Virus record (IMG/VR): IMGVR_UViG_3300034198_005094
Span: 1-36,534 of that record
Reading direction: 5' to 3' (one strand)
DNA: 36,534 bases
Source of the DNA: a virus
The notes beneath the pieces were generated by a model, which was not told where the DNA came from, made no database searches, and was given only the letters and a program-made list of their open reading frames with translations. Positions 7,042-13,664 of the stretch are shown in pieces; the stretch's first letter is position 1; every line of letters starts with the position of its first letter. The position numbers and the translations under genes are program-made.

Positions 7042-7248
7042 ATGAATAATCAGCAAGCAGTCTCAGTCATGAGTCAGGCAGTACAGACACTCATCAAGTG
7101 TCACGGCGTACACGATTTGTCATCTACCACGCGACTCACACTCCGCATCCTCAATGACGCGATTGGCGCAGAGGAGTGGGAGTCTGACGGGTTCGTAGAG
7201 CGGTACTCCAGCGCAATCACGATGGCACAGAGCATTGTTAAAGGGTAA
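7042..7248 (+). CDS. Hypothetical 68-residue helical protein
   Basis: The ATG at 7042 is chosen over an in-frame GTG at 7000 because the longer version would overlap the preceding gene and lacks a ribosome-binding site, whereas CAAAGG lies ten bases before 7042. The product is a small helical protein (VSVMSQAVQTLIKCHG, a Thr/Leu helix, then a C-terminal helix) without recognised motifs. Confidence 0.55.
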   Translation: MNNQQAVSVMSQAVQTLIKCHGVHDLSSTTRLTLRILNDAIGAEEWESDGFVERYSSAITMAQSIVKG

Positions 7249-7258
7249 ACAACCTCTG

Positions 7259-7357
7259 GTGTTTGGCTGGTGCATGACCAAAGACCACGACAAATGCCCC
7301 TACGACCTCGTCTCACAGCCCGGAACACTCTGTGAATGTGAATGCCATGCTAAGTAA
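7259..7357 (+). CDS. 32-residue cysteine-rich protein (GTG start)
   Basis: A GTG opens a 32-codon frame reading VFGWCMTKDHDKCPYD and ending LCECECHAK. Five Cys and two His occur in 32 residues, with a C-x-C-x-C-H end. I recall similar tiny proteins (G-W-C-x5-H-x2-C ... C-x-C-x-C) in actinophage genomes. It probably folds around one metal ion. The start is uncertain because the ribosome-binding site is weak. Confidence 0.5.
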   Translation: MFGWCMTKDHDKCPYDLVSQPGTLCECECHAK

Positions 7358-7375
7358 TATCAAAAGGAACTAAAA

Positions 7376-7648
7376 ATGCACAATCTGGAAGATGCACTCT
7401 GCGCCCAAACTGACCCTGACGCATTCTTTGAAGAAGCTTCCCCAAATGCACAAGTCTTTGCCGTCAGGCTTTGCGTTAAGTGCCCCTTGAAAAAGCAGTG
7501 CCTTGAGACGGCTCTCAAGACCCCATACATGGATGACTACGGAGTATGGGGCGGGACAACAAGAGCAGAGCGTAGGCGTATGCGAACAGAGAGAAACAGG
7601 CAGTACAGGCTGCTAGAAGGGACAACCAATGTTGTACACAACGATTAA
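7376..7648 (+). CDS. WhiB-like iron-sulfur transcription factor
   Basis: The 90-residue product carries the canonical WhiB cysteines: Cys9, then Cys33-x2-Cys36-x5-Cys42, followed by the turn GVWGGTTRAERR and a basic tail. WhiB proteins hold a 4Fe-4S cluster and usually act by binding region 4 of the housekeeping sigma factor; phage copies can repress or redirect host promoters. AAAAGGAACTAAAA precedes the ATG. It sits at the end of the small-gene block next to a helix-turn-helix gene, so the two may form a regulatory pair. A second WhiB-like gene lies at 23294. Confidence 0.93.
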   Translation: MHNLEDALCAQTDPDAFFEEASPNAQVFAVRLCVKCPLKKQCLETALKTPYMDDYGVWGGTTRAERRRMRTERNRQYRLLEGTTNVVHND

Positions 7649-7662
7649 GGAGACACTGACTA

Positions 7663-7866
7663 ATGCAGTTAAACGAATGGCTGACCGCGCACGAGGTCGC
7701 AGAGTACGCGAGTATTCCCTACCCACACCTTTGGACTTATCAAAAGCGAGGCATCCTTCCAATGCCCGACCAGTACATCGGGAACAAGCCCCTATGGAGT
7801 CGCAGTCTTATCGAGTCGTGGAACTTCGAATGGAATCGCCGGACTCGGCAGGAAACTAAAGAATGA
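7663..7866 (+). CDS. Excisionase/MerR-type helix-turn-helix protein
   Basis: The 67-residue product starts NEWLTAHEVAEYASIPYPHL, a MerR/HTH_17-style helix-turn-helix, and continues with TYQKRGILP and the wing, a pattern typical of excisionases and small phage repressors or activators. The start is set by AAGGAGACACTGACTA upstream. It overlaps the metallopeptidase gene by four bases. No integrase is visible in the window, so regulation is as likely as excision. Confidence 0.8.
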   Translation: MQLNEWLTAHEVAEYASIPYPHLWTYQKRGILPMPDQYIGNKPLWSRSLIESWNFEWNRRTRQETKE

Positions 7867-8456
7867 AAAAGTATCAAGCAGTAGCAATAGTCTTTCTACT
7901 TGTACTCAGTCTCGGGGCATTCCCAGCCAATTATCTGGATGGGTCAAAGTACAACCATTATCAGTCAAAGCCTGTTTCAACACAAACCGTGACGGCTAAA
8001 GGCAAAGAGGTGAATGTGGCTCGGGGTCTAGGCATCTACATCCCAAGCATGATTTACCCAGTCGGTCGATACGTTCCCGTGACATCGGGCTTTGGGTATC
8101 GAACTGCACCCTGCGCAACGTGCTCTAGTAACCACGAAGGATTAGACTTCAATCCCGGCTATGGAACGCCAGTTTATTCAGCAACAGATGGGACAGTAAT
8201 CTGGGTAGGAATGGAAGGAAGTCTTGGCTATCACGTAGTCATAGCAGATGCAGGGACATGGCAACTCTACTACGGGCATATGATAGATGGGTCAGCCCCA
8301 TCAAGCGTCATCATCGGAAGCACCATCAAGAAGGGGGACTTGATTGGTAAGGTCGGCAGCACAGGGCAGTCAACTGGGGCGCACCTGCACTTTGCCATCC
8401 AAGATGGAAAAGCCTTTGTAGACCCTTACCCACTACTCCAAAAGTATGCAGAATAG
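7863..8456 (+). CDS. Secreted or membrane-anchored M23 metallopeptidase (lysin)
   Basis: The 197-residue protein begins with a Lys-containing N-terminus and a hydrophobic stretch (VAIVFLLVLSLGAF) typical of a Sec signal peptide or anchor. The M23 (LytM-like) zinc endopeptidase domain follows: FGYRT, H-x3-D in NHEGLDF (His91, Asp95), YYGHM (His139), and HLHF (His174, His176). These supply the zinc ligands and catalytic His. The family cleaves peptide cross-bridges in peptidoglycan. An extra pair Cys84-x2-Cys87 precedes the active site. It is the last gene of the + strand block. It could be an endolysin or act on the wall early in infection; the signal segment is unusual for a simple holin-dependent endolysin. 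Confidence 0.93.
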   Translation: MKKYQAVAIVFLLVLSLGAFPANYLDGSKYNHYQSKPVSTQTVTAKGKEVNVARGLGIYIPSMIYPVGRYVPVTSGFGYRTAPCATCSSNHEGLDFNPGYGTPVYSATDGTVIWVGMEGSLGYHVVIADAGTWQLYYGHMIDGSAPSSVIIGSTIKKGDLIGKVGSTGQSTGAHLHFAIQDGKAFVDPYPLLQKYAE

Positions 8457-8476
8457 GGTGTGGCACAATTCAAACA

Positions 8477-8506
8477 GTGTCGTTTACTGTTATCAGATAA
8501 CTAGTC
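8477..8506. repeat. Repeated palindromic element, copy 1 (convergence point)
   Basis: This element contains ACTGTTATCAGATAAC, in which GTTATC and GATAAC form a perfect palindrome around a central A. Sixteen bases are identical in copy 2 at 9138-9166, as are flanking GTGTC and AGTC. Copy 1 overlaps the stop codon of the 8501-10003 gene and fills most of the 44-base gap between the two convergent gene blocks. It could be a protein-binding site or a recombination relic; the stem is too AT-rich and short for a convincing terminator. Confidence 0.7.
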
Positions 8507-10003
8507 TTCGATGGATTGGCGGATAATCGTGGTAGTTTGTTCTTCGTTTAGAGGCTGTTCCATCTCTCTCAGAGCCGTAGCCCTATCACCGAAAATGGCA
8601 CTCAACACTCCACCAGAGGACTGGCGTTCAGCAGTGATGCGAATGAACTCTTTGTTCTCTTCCAACTCTTTTACATTCTTGACTAACTTGAACAATCTAT
8701 CCATCTCTTGGGACACATTGGGGTCAGCATACCCGCCGTTCAATTCCTCTTGGAAGCGCATAAATGCTACTCTTTGCCCCTGCATTTCAATGACCGCAGT
8801 AAGCAGAGCCTTCAATTGTTCTTTGGTCCGAACCTCTACTGGCAAGTTAAACGCACAGGTCGTATCAGGCTTGAAAGCAGGGCAATTGGAAGCCACAAAA
8901 CAGGTGTTGCAATTGCGCAAAGACACCCCATTGGACTGCACCACAGGGGCGTCTCTAAGCACCTCATTGCCAGCGTCATCTACGTCTACAATGGTCTTCA
9001 TTGAGTACCCGAAAACAGGCAACGGAGTGACCTCTGAGGGGTCTCTAGGGGTCACTTCTGAGGCTTCATGTTTCCGCATCTCAGACCCACTGTTATTAGA
9101 AGACCCTACCCCTAATTCCATCAAACCGCTGTATAGGGTGTCATCACTGTTATCAGATAACAAGTCATCTTTGCCACCTTTGAGTACACGTAAGTCTGGT
9201 TTATCTTTATCCATTGACCTCTCCAACTGTAAAAATGACCAGATAGCAACCCGTGTAGATTCCAAAGTGTCATCCGCAACAAACAAATCAAAGTCTAATC
9301 CAGCAGACAGCACTTGCGCTCGGTATCTCGGTCGAGCCTGTGCCTTCATCTTCTTTGGATACCGCATGAGTTTCATGCCATCCCAGATGATTGTCTCGCC
9401 TCTACGCATGGGGGAAATCCAAGCGAGTGTAGATGCAGTAGCAAATGGAATCTGGCGCAGGTTGTCGGGTTTAGCAGTAGCAAGTGCATGGAAAGCAACA
9501 CCATGCTTCTGAGCCAGAGAGCGAGTAACCGTAGCAAGGTTAGTCACAGACTCTATAGTCTCGTAAGGGATAGCAACGTTAGCATAATCAGAAGCCCATC
9601 GTTGCAAGAGCATCTGCCCGTAAGACTCTCGCCAGACTACCCAGAGCTTAGGGTCATTCTCGTAAGCAGCTCGGTTCTGCTGAATAGCTGGAAGCCCGAG
9701 CACCTGACTGTCGAACTCCACCCATCCCTCGATGCGGTCGTAGTTGATGGCGATGAAGTCCTCGTAGTCCGCAGCGTAGTCTTCCAGCTCTTGACGAGAC
9801 AGGTTAGCCTTATCAGCTTGGACAGCTCCAGAGTCTACCCACACTTTCATGTCAGGCAGGAAGTGCTCACCAATCAAATACTCTTTGGTCTTGGGAAGCC
9901 CACGTTTGCGCAAACCCCAGTAGTTGAGCATAACGTGCTGAACACCGCTCCTCTCCAAGAGAGTGCGGTTACTTGGAATCTCTACTCCGCCAAAGATAAT
10001 CAC
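8501..10003 (-). CDS. Two-part protein: possible TGT/DpdA-like barrel plus cysteine-cluster domain
   Basis: This 500-residue protein starts at GTG with TAGG seven bases upstream. Residues 1-265 show alternating strands and helices: a Gly-Val-Glu-x-Pro start, NYWGL, VWVDSGA (57-60 is DSGA), FHALATAK (170s), ATASTLAWISPM and GETIIWDG. The DSG strand, the HALA strand and the following Ser/Trp strand recall TGT-fold enzymes such as tRNA-guanine transglycosylase and phage DpdA, which place 7-deazaguanines in DNA; this is a pattern-based guess. Residues 266-330 are a low-complexity linker with a SEVTP repeat. A cluster Cys365-x2-Cys368-x5-Cys374-x8-Cys383 follows, then a helical C-terminal region. 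No preQ0 synthesis gene is seen in the window. Confidence 0.85.
   Translation of the reverse strand: MIIFGGVEIPSNRTLLERSGVQHVMLNYWGLRKRGLPKTKEYLIGEHFLPDMKVWVDSGAVQADKANLSRQELEDYAADYEDFIAINYDRIEGWVEFDSQVLGLPAIQQNRAAYENDPKLWVVWRESYGQMLLQRWASDYANVAIPYETIESVTNLATVTRSLAQKHGVAFHALATAKPDNLRQIPFATASTLAWISPMRRGETIIWDGMKLMRYPKKMKAQARPRYRAQVLSAGLDFDLFVADDTLESTRVAIWSFLQLERSMDKDKPDLRVLKGGKDDLLSDNSDDTLYSGLMELGVGSSNNSGSEMRKHEASEVTPRDPSEVTPLPVFGYSMKTIVDVDDAGNEVLRDAPVVQSNGVSLRNCNTCFVASNCPAFKPDTTCAFNLPVEVRTKEQLKALLTAVIEMQGQRVAFMRFQEELNGGYADPNVSQEMDRLFKLVKNVKELEENKEFIRITAERQSSGGVLSAIFGDRATALREMEQPLNEEQTTTIIRQSIED
9138..9166. repeat. Repeated palindromic element, copy 2 (inside the 500-residue gene)
   Basis: This copy shares ACTGTTATCAGATAAC with copy 1 and lies in the codons for LLSDNSDD in the protein linker. 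The two identical cores start at 8486 and 9146, exactly 660 bases (220 codons) apart, so the C-terminal domain is bracketed by direct repeats in the same reading frame. Confidence 0.7.
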
Positions 10004-10004
10004 A

Positions 10005-10027
10005 GATTAAACCTAGTGAATTTAATC
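10005..10027 (-). promoter_or_regulatory. Hairpin one base before a GTG start
   Basis: GATTAAA and TTTAATC form a perfect 7-bp stem around a 9-base loop in the 18-base gap before the 500-residue gene, also covering the end of the 10022 gene. In the transcript the 3' arm ends one base before the GTG, and the AGG of the probable ribosome-binding site lies at the loop-stem edge. It could tune translation. The stem is all A-T except one pair, so stability is modest. Confidence 0.45.
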
Positions 10028-10420
10028 ATAGTTAGTGAACTGAACGGTGTGAGACTCTTTTCCAGTGAGCCTGTCTGCAAGGAGTCGATGGTGTCCCTCA
10101 GCCACCCATATCTTCCCTTGGTACTGGTAAACCTGTGGGGCGTTATGCCCGTCGTCATCCGACCATTCTTCTGGGTCATACCCGGTTTTGGCGTAGTGTG
10201 CCAACCCCCATTTACCAAAAGATGTTTGGCTAGTATGCAGGGGAACATCGGTAGACAAAGTGGTCATCTCGTGCGGCTGTTGGTACGTGTAGCCCTCTAC
10301 TTCACCAATGATATGTGGAGCGTCTTCCTTGTGAAAGACAAATCCGTGTTTCTTGGCAATAGCTGAGTCCATAGGGAGATACGGCTCAAGCTGATGCCCA
10401 ACATTTTCATCTCTCCACAT
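10022..10420 (-). CDS. ParB-like (GHHR motif) protein
   Basis: The 132-residue protein ends with VYQYQGKIWVAEGHHRLLAD (His110-His111-Arg112), matching the core strand-helix of ParB/sulfiredoxin-like domains (v-x-x-G-x-HR-x-x-A). In ParB this Arg-containing motif binds CTP; in other members it acts as a nuclease or kinase site. No DNA-binding helix-turn-helix follows, so this is not a partition ParB. AGGAGAGAGTA precedes the ATG. Its neighbours, a HAD-like protein and unknowns, suggest an accessory virion or nucleotide-metabolism set. Confidence 0.75.
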   Translation of the reverse strand: MWRDENVGHQLEPYLPMDSAIAKKHGFVFHKEDAPHIIGEVEGYTYQQPHEMTTLSTDVPLHTSQTSFGKWGLAHYAKTGYDPEEWSDDDGHNAPQVYQYQGKIWVAEGHHRLLADRLTGKESHTVQFTNYD

Positions 10421-10432
10421 TACTCTCTCCTA

Positions 10433-10918
10433 TCATTCGAAGTTTAAAGTCTCTGTACGAGTGAGGCGACGGTCGGTAGTGCGAAGTTCGTTCTGCTTCT
10501 CCACAGCTTCTTCAATCTCAGACCATGCACGTACTTTACGAGGAGCATCAGGTCGAAACTCTGGTCGCAGGTAGGAAGGTTGAGCGAACATCACAGCCGC
10601 GATGCCTAGGTCAAAAGCGTAAGCCCACAGATGCGGGTCTCCTGTGATGAACAAATCGATAGCACCACGAGAGCGAGCAAAAGTAATCTGACGCTCTTCC
10701 AGACTCTCCCCAGCCAGAGCCACAGAGTTATCAATCACGTTATCGAAGTCAACGATTTTGTTTACGTTGAGCCAACGCTCGGTCTCGGCTCGCGTCATCG
10801 TTGACATATAAGTCAACTGATTATAGACAGTCAATGTAGACGCCATAATTATGCCCGTAGGGATGATTTGGTCGTCAGTATTCCGCAGAACGCCGTCTAA
10901 TTGCACCAGTATTTGCAT
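10433..10918 (-). CDS. HAD-like protein with altered catalytic motif
   Basis: The 161-residue protein begins MQILVQLDGVLR. In HAD hydrolases motif I is D-x-D-G, where the first Asp is the nucleophile; here it is Gln6 (codon CAA) and only Asp8 remains. Later LFITGDPHLWAYAFDLGIA fits motif IV and the following helix, and PSYLRPEFRPDAPRKVRAW resembles the tail of a small HAD-like family I recall from actinophages. Loss of the nucleophile suggests a catalytically inactive binding protein. No clear ribosome-binding site precedes the ATG. Confidence 0.75.
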   Translation of the reverse strand: MQILVQLDGVLRNTDDQIIPTGIIMASTLTVYNQLTYMSTMTRAETERWLNVNKIVDFDNVIDNSVALAGESLEERQITFARSRGAIDLFITGDPHLWAYAFDLGIAAVMFAQPSYLRPEFRPDAPRKVRAWSEIEEAVEKQNELRTTDRRLTRTETLNFE

Positions 10919-10927
10919 AGAGTCAGC

Positions 10928-11386
10928 TTAATCGTAAAATGGTTTAGAATCTTTGTTGAACTCGTCGATGTGGTTAAAAAACTGTTCCGGGGTAAACTCG
11001 CCTTTTTCATAGGGCTGTTCACCCCACTTTGCGGAATAATCGTGCATATTTGTAACGTCAATTGCGCCGTGCGCAGGGTGATGGTGGTCAATAATCGGTC
11101 CACCATGCCAAACGTGCGACCAGCCATCTGATTCTGTGTGCTTAATGTGCAAATCCCCGTGCTCATCTTCGTGAATCATGCTCGTAGGAAAGTGCTTTGC
11201 ACGAGACAGAAAAACTTGAGTTTGATGTGCTTTACGTTCTTCGTCAGTTTGCGGTGTACCGAATATCTCTGAAACTTTGTTCCACAGTTGTTCCCCCATT
11301 GCACGACCGGTCATAGCACTCTCGTCTTGTTGAGAAAAGTTGCGCCCCATAATTTCGTCAAACTGCTTACTGTCTTCAGGGTTCAT
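10928..11386 (-). CDS. Hypothetical His-rich 152-residue protein
   Basis: It starts in a TAATG overlap with the preceding gene. The second half is rich in His and aromatic residues (HIKHTESDGWSHVWHGG, then IIDHHHPAHGAID), which suggests metal binding, but the spacing fits no family I know. It ends ten bases before the HAD-like gene. Confidence 0.7.
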   Translation of the reverse strand: MNPEDSKQFDEIMGRNFSQQDESAMTGRAMGEQLWNKVSEIFGTPQTDEERKAHQTQVFLSRAKHFPTSMIHEDEHGDLHIKHTESDGWSHVWHGGPIIDHHHPAHGAIDVTNMHDYSAKWGEQPYEKGEFTPEQFFNHIDEFNKDSKPFYD

Positions 11387-11886
11387 TATTTAAGCTCTCT
11401 TTTCTGTACCGTACGAGCACTAACTACTTTTAAAGTATTTGGGCGTTGAATTTCTGGGTACTCAGACGCTGCATTTGCTAGACCGTTTACATATTCTTTG
11501 TCGGTGTAAAAACCTGCGCGGTGCTCTGCGCCCATCTCATCTTGCCGTTCGCGTTCAATTCTTCTGCCGTTGTGAATTCGGAGTGCGCTGAGAGCAGAGT
11601 CTTCGTTGCCACCGTGCAAATCAACTACGGCGTTGTAGTCTTCTAGTCTTTTACTCCCCAAGTAACGAGACATGGCTTTTTCGTGCGCATCTTCGCTGTC
11701 AAACAACTCTCGGTAATTACTGCCTGTTACATGAAACAGAGAACCTGTGTACTGGTGATGAGTCAAGTATCCGTGAGGAGTCTCTACAGTATCTGGGTCA
11801 ACGGGAGTTGAGTCCCCGATGTTCTTGTGCCATGTTTCTGTCCATGGGTTTTTATACGGGAGAAACTGTGCGCTGATGTCCATCAT
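11386..11886 (-). CDS. Hypothetical 166-residue protein
   Basis: The gene opens with tandem ATG codons overlapping the stop of the nucleotidyltransferase-like gene; AGG lies just upstream, so either ATG (11886 or 11883) may be used. The product contains GSLFHVTGSNYRELFDSED, loosely like the 'YHGT' opening of ADP-ribosyltransferases, followed by a Glu/Arg-rich helix (HNGRRIERERQDEMG). The resemblance is too weak to assign. Confidence 0.7.
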   Translation of the reverse strand: MMDISAQFLPYKNPWTETWHKNIGDSTPVDPDTVETPHGYLTHHQYTGSLFHVTGSNYRELFDSEDAHEKAMSRYLGSKRLEDYNAVVDLHGGNEDSALSALRIHNGRRIERERQDEMGAEHRAGFYTDKEYVNGLANAASEYPEIQRPNTLKVVSARTVQKRELK

Positions 11887-12779
11887 GACCTGCCGTAGAG
11901 TGCGGATGTGCGGAGGGCTAAATGAGCATCAGGGAGACTAGCCCCGTACAGGGACTTCTCTCGCTGTTCCTTGACGGCGTCAACTCGTTGGCGAATCTGA
12001 CGCAGTGCTTGAACCGTACCCTCACGCTTCCCTGCTTGCCATCTGTAGTTATTAAAGTCTGAGTAACCTTCACCAGTATCTGAGAACGCCAGAGCGCGGT
12101 TGCCATGAATCTCGTCGTAAAGTGCTGACCCTTGCTGGGATGCGGCTTCCAAACGAGCCTCTGCATTACGGCGGAGTGCCTCGTTGTAAGCAGTCGAGGA
12201 CTCGGTGAGCGCAGCTTGGAAACGTGTAACGACCTGCTGCGTCATGGCACGGTCACTGTTTACAATCTCTTCCCACTCAGGCTTGTATGGGGCGTGTTGG
12301 GCAGGATTGGGAGAAACAGTCCACTCATCGTATTTAACGTCGTATGCCGCGTACGGGTGGATGCTACGGATGTCATCTGTCTGAAGTGCGTAAAACGTCA
12401 GTTCGTAACCGTTCCAGTTTTCCGTCTCAGGGTGTAACCCCTCGTGAATATCGTCGTTAATCTGCTCTGAGATTTCACGGTCTGACAGACCCATAAACTC
12501 TGGGTTAGCTTTGCGGAACTGTACGTAGTCCACACCAAATAAACAGTCAAGGTCTCCGGGCTGTCTGGCGGCTTCCCATTGGTACGAAACCCCTGACCCA
12601 GCCAGCCATGCGTGAGACCACAGCTCTGGATGACGATACTTGTGACTCAGAAACCCAGCTAACAGAGACTGAATACCCTGTCGTGCCCAGCTTTTGAGGT
12701 GGCGACCTTCAAACAAGTTGGGGTCAAGGTTGGTTGACGGCTCGCTAAAGTACGATGTAGGCGAACCGGTTATATCCAT
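11883..12779 (-). CDS. Putative nucleotidyltransferase (pol-beta-like fold)
   Basis: The 298-residue protein shows the nucleotidyltransferase signature: AWLAGSGVSYQW (Gly61-Ser62) followed 14 residues later by GDLDCLFGVD (Asp76-x-Asp78), the metal-binding pair. Downstream it has FRKANPEFMGLSDREISEQI and a long helical C-terminal half rich in Ala, Glu and Arg. Such enzymes transfer a nucleotide to RNA, protein or a small molecule; the acceptor cannot be told from sequence. Its ATG follows a hairpin by one base and has no ribosome-binding site, which is odd for this genome. Confidence 0.8.
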   Translation of the reverse strand: MDITGSPTSYFSEPSTNLDPNLFEGRHLKSWARQGIQSLLAGFLSHKYRHPELWSHAWLAGSGVSYQWEAARQPGDLDCLFGVDYVQFRKANPEFMGLSDREISEQINDDIHEGLHPETENWNGYELTFYALQTDDIRSIHPYAAYDVKYDEWTVSPNPAQHAPYKPEWEEIVNSDRAMTQQVVTRFQAALTESSTAYNEALRRNAEARLEAASQQGSALYDEIHGNRALAFSDTGEGYSDFNNYRWQAGKREGTVQALRQIRQRVDAVKEQREKSLYGASLPDAHLALRTSALYGRS

Positions 12780-12780
12780 A

Positions 12781-12813
12781 AGTAAAGTTTAGTGCATATA
12801 TGCTGACTTTACT
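12781..12813 (-). promoter_or_regulatory. Nested inverted repeats one base before the nucleotidyltransferase-like start
   Basis: AGTAAAGT and ACTTTACT (12781-12788, 12806-12813) form a perfect 8-bp outer stem. Inside lies a perfect 10-bp palindrome GCATATATGC (12794-12803). The structure spans the stop of the 12809 gene and ends one base before the next ATG, which lacks a ribosome-binding site. It may be an operator, an RNA processing site or a translational control element. Confidence 0.55.
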
Positions 12814-13084
12814 CGGTATCAGGTGTAGCCGTTCGTTCCTTAAGGGCGTTAGACACCTTGTCTGCTACCGTGGGTTCTGGGGTAGGCATAAGAGCGTTTA
12901 CTGCCTGAGTAATGCCTTCCATGAGCAGTGAACGCTCAAGGTCAGCAACGCACTTGCGGGAGGAATCAATGATGTCAAAGATTCCAGCCTCTTTCTTGAC
13001 CTCAACACCCTCAGGTACTTTGGTGTCAATTTTGATTGAGCCGTCTTCATCAACAGCAATGCTGTACTGGTAATTAGTTGTCAT
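12809..13084 (-). CDS. Hypothetical acidic 91-residue protein
   Basis: It starts 11 bases inside the preceding gene with GCAGGGTC upstream. The product has a beta-rich N-terminus (YQYSIAVDEDGSIKIDTKVP) and then helices. The C-terminal PTPEPTVADKVSNALKE is linker-like. A short scaffold or chaperone-like role is possible, but nothing identifies it. Confidence 0.7.
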   Translation of the reverse strand: MTTNYQYSIAVDEDGSIKIDTKVPEGVEVKKEAGIFDIIDSSRKCVADLERSLLMEGITQAVNALMPTPEPTVADKVSNALKERTATPDTE

Positions 13085-13634
13085 AAAGACCCTGCTTCAT
13101 ACGGGCGTTGGTAATTGCAACGCTGTGGAACGGACAAAAGTTACAAAGGTAAATCTTGGGACCCGGTGCTTGGTCCGGTGATTCCAACCCTACATCCTTA
13201 CGCTCTTTGGCAGTCTTTGGCAAGAGGCGTTTCTCCGGAGATTTGTAGTCAGAACACCCGATTTGTGGTCGTTTGTGCTTTTCGTAGCACGACATAGCGT
13301 CTTCTGCAAACTGCATTTTGCTGGAGTAGTAGTCCTTTTCAGGAGTCATAGCGTCGAGACCTTCTGAACTACCGCCCTTGAGTTGTGTAATAATCTCCTT
13401 GCGGTACGCGGGGTTACCCCACGTCTTTACTGGGAGAATAAACAACTTACCTTTGTGGGGTTCTCCTGATGGGAACTTGTGCTTCTCTACAGAGATTTCA
13501 AGCAAGTAGTCATGCTCTGGTTTTCCCTCGTATGGGGGTAGTTCTTCCATCGTGTTGCAAACGAGACAATACAACAGCCGGATAACCGGTCCGTCATGCA
13601 TCTCGCGTTTACCAAGAAGTGGTACATCAACCAT
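13074..13634 (-). CDS. Cys-pair protein of 186 residues, possible zinc or Fe-S binder
   Basis: Two C-x2-C pairs lie at opposite ends, LLYCLVCNTMEE near residue 23 and YLCNFCPFHS near residue 165. Additional Cys occur at MSCYEKHKRPQIGC in between. The ends may come together around one metal ion. TTAGGAGCACAAT precedes the ATG, an excellent ribosome-binding site. No family recognised. Confidence 0.75.
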   Translation of the reverse strand: MVDVPLLGKREMHDGPVIRLLYCLVCNTMEELPPYEGKPEHDYLLEISVEKHKFPSGEPHKGKLFILPVKTWGNPAYRKEIITQLKGGSSEGLDAMTPEKDYYSSKMQFAEDAMSCYEKHKRPQIGCSDYKSPEKRLLPKTAKERKDVGLESPDQAPGPKIYLCNFCPFHSVAITNARMKQGLYDN

Positions 13635-13664
13635 ATTGTGCTCCTAACAGTTAGTAATCCTAGT

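Noticed and set aside
8511-9512. Open frame of 333 codons on the + strand opposite the 500-residue gene
   Set aside because: Its translation is Ser/Leu-rich antisense of a gene with conserved-looking motifs, and no start signal precedes it.
9314-10366. Long open frame (350 codons) on the + strand
   Set aside because: It lies opposite the 500-residue gene and the ParB-like gene, has no ribosome-binding site and no recognisable protein features; the minus-strand frames explain the region.
11386-11886. ADP-ribosyltransferase identity for the 166-residue protein
   Set aside because: Only a short LFHVTG strand resembles the family; the catalytic Glu/Tyr context is not recognisable.
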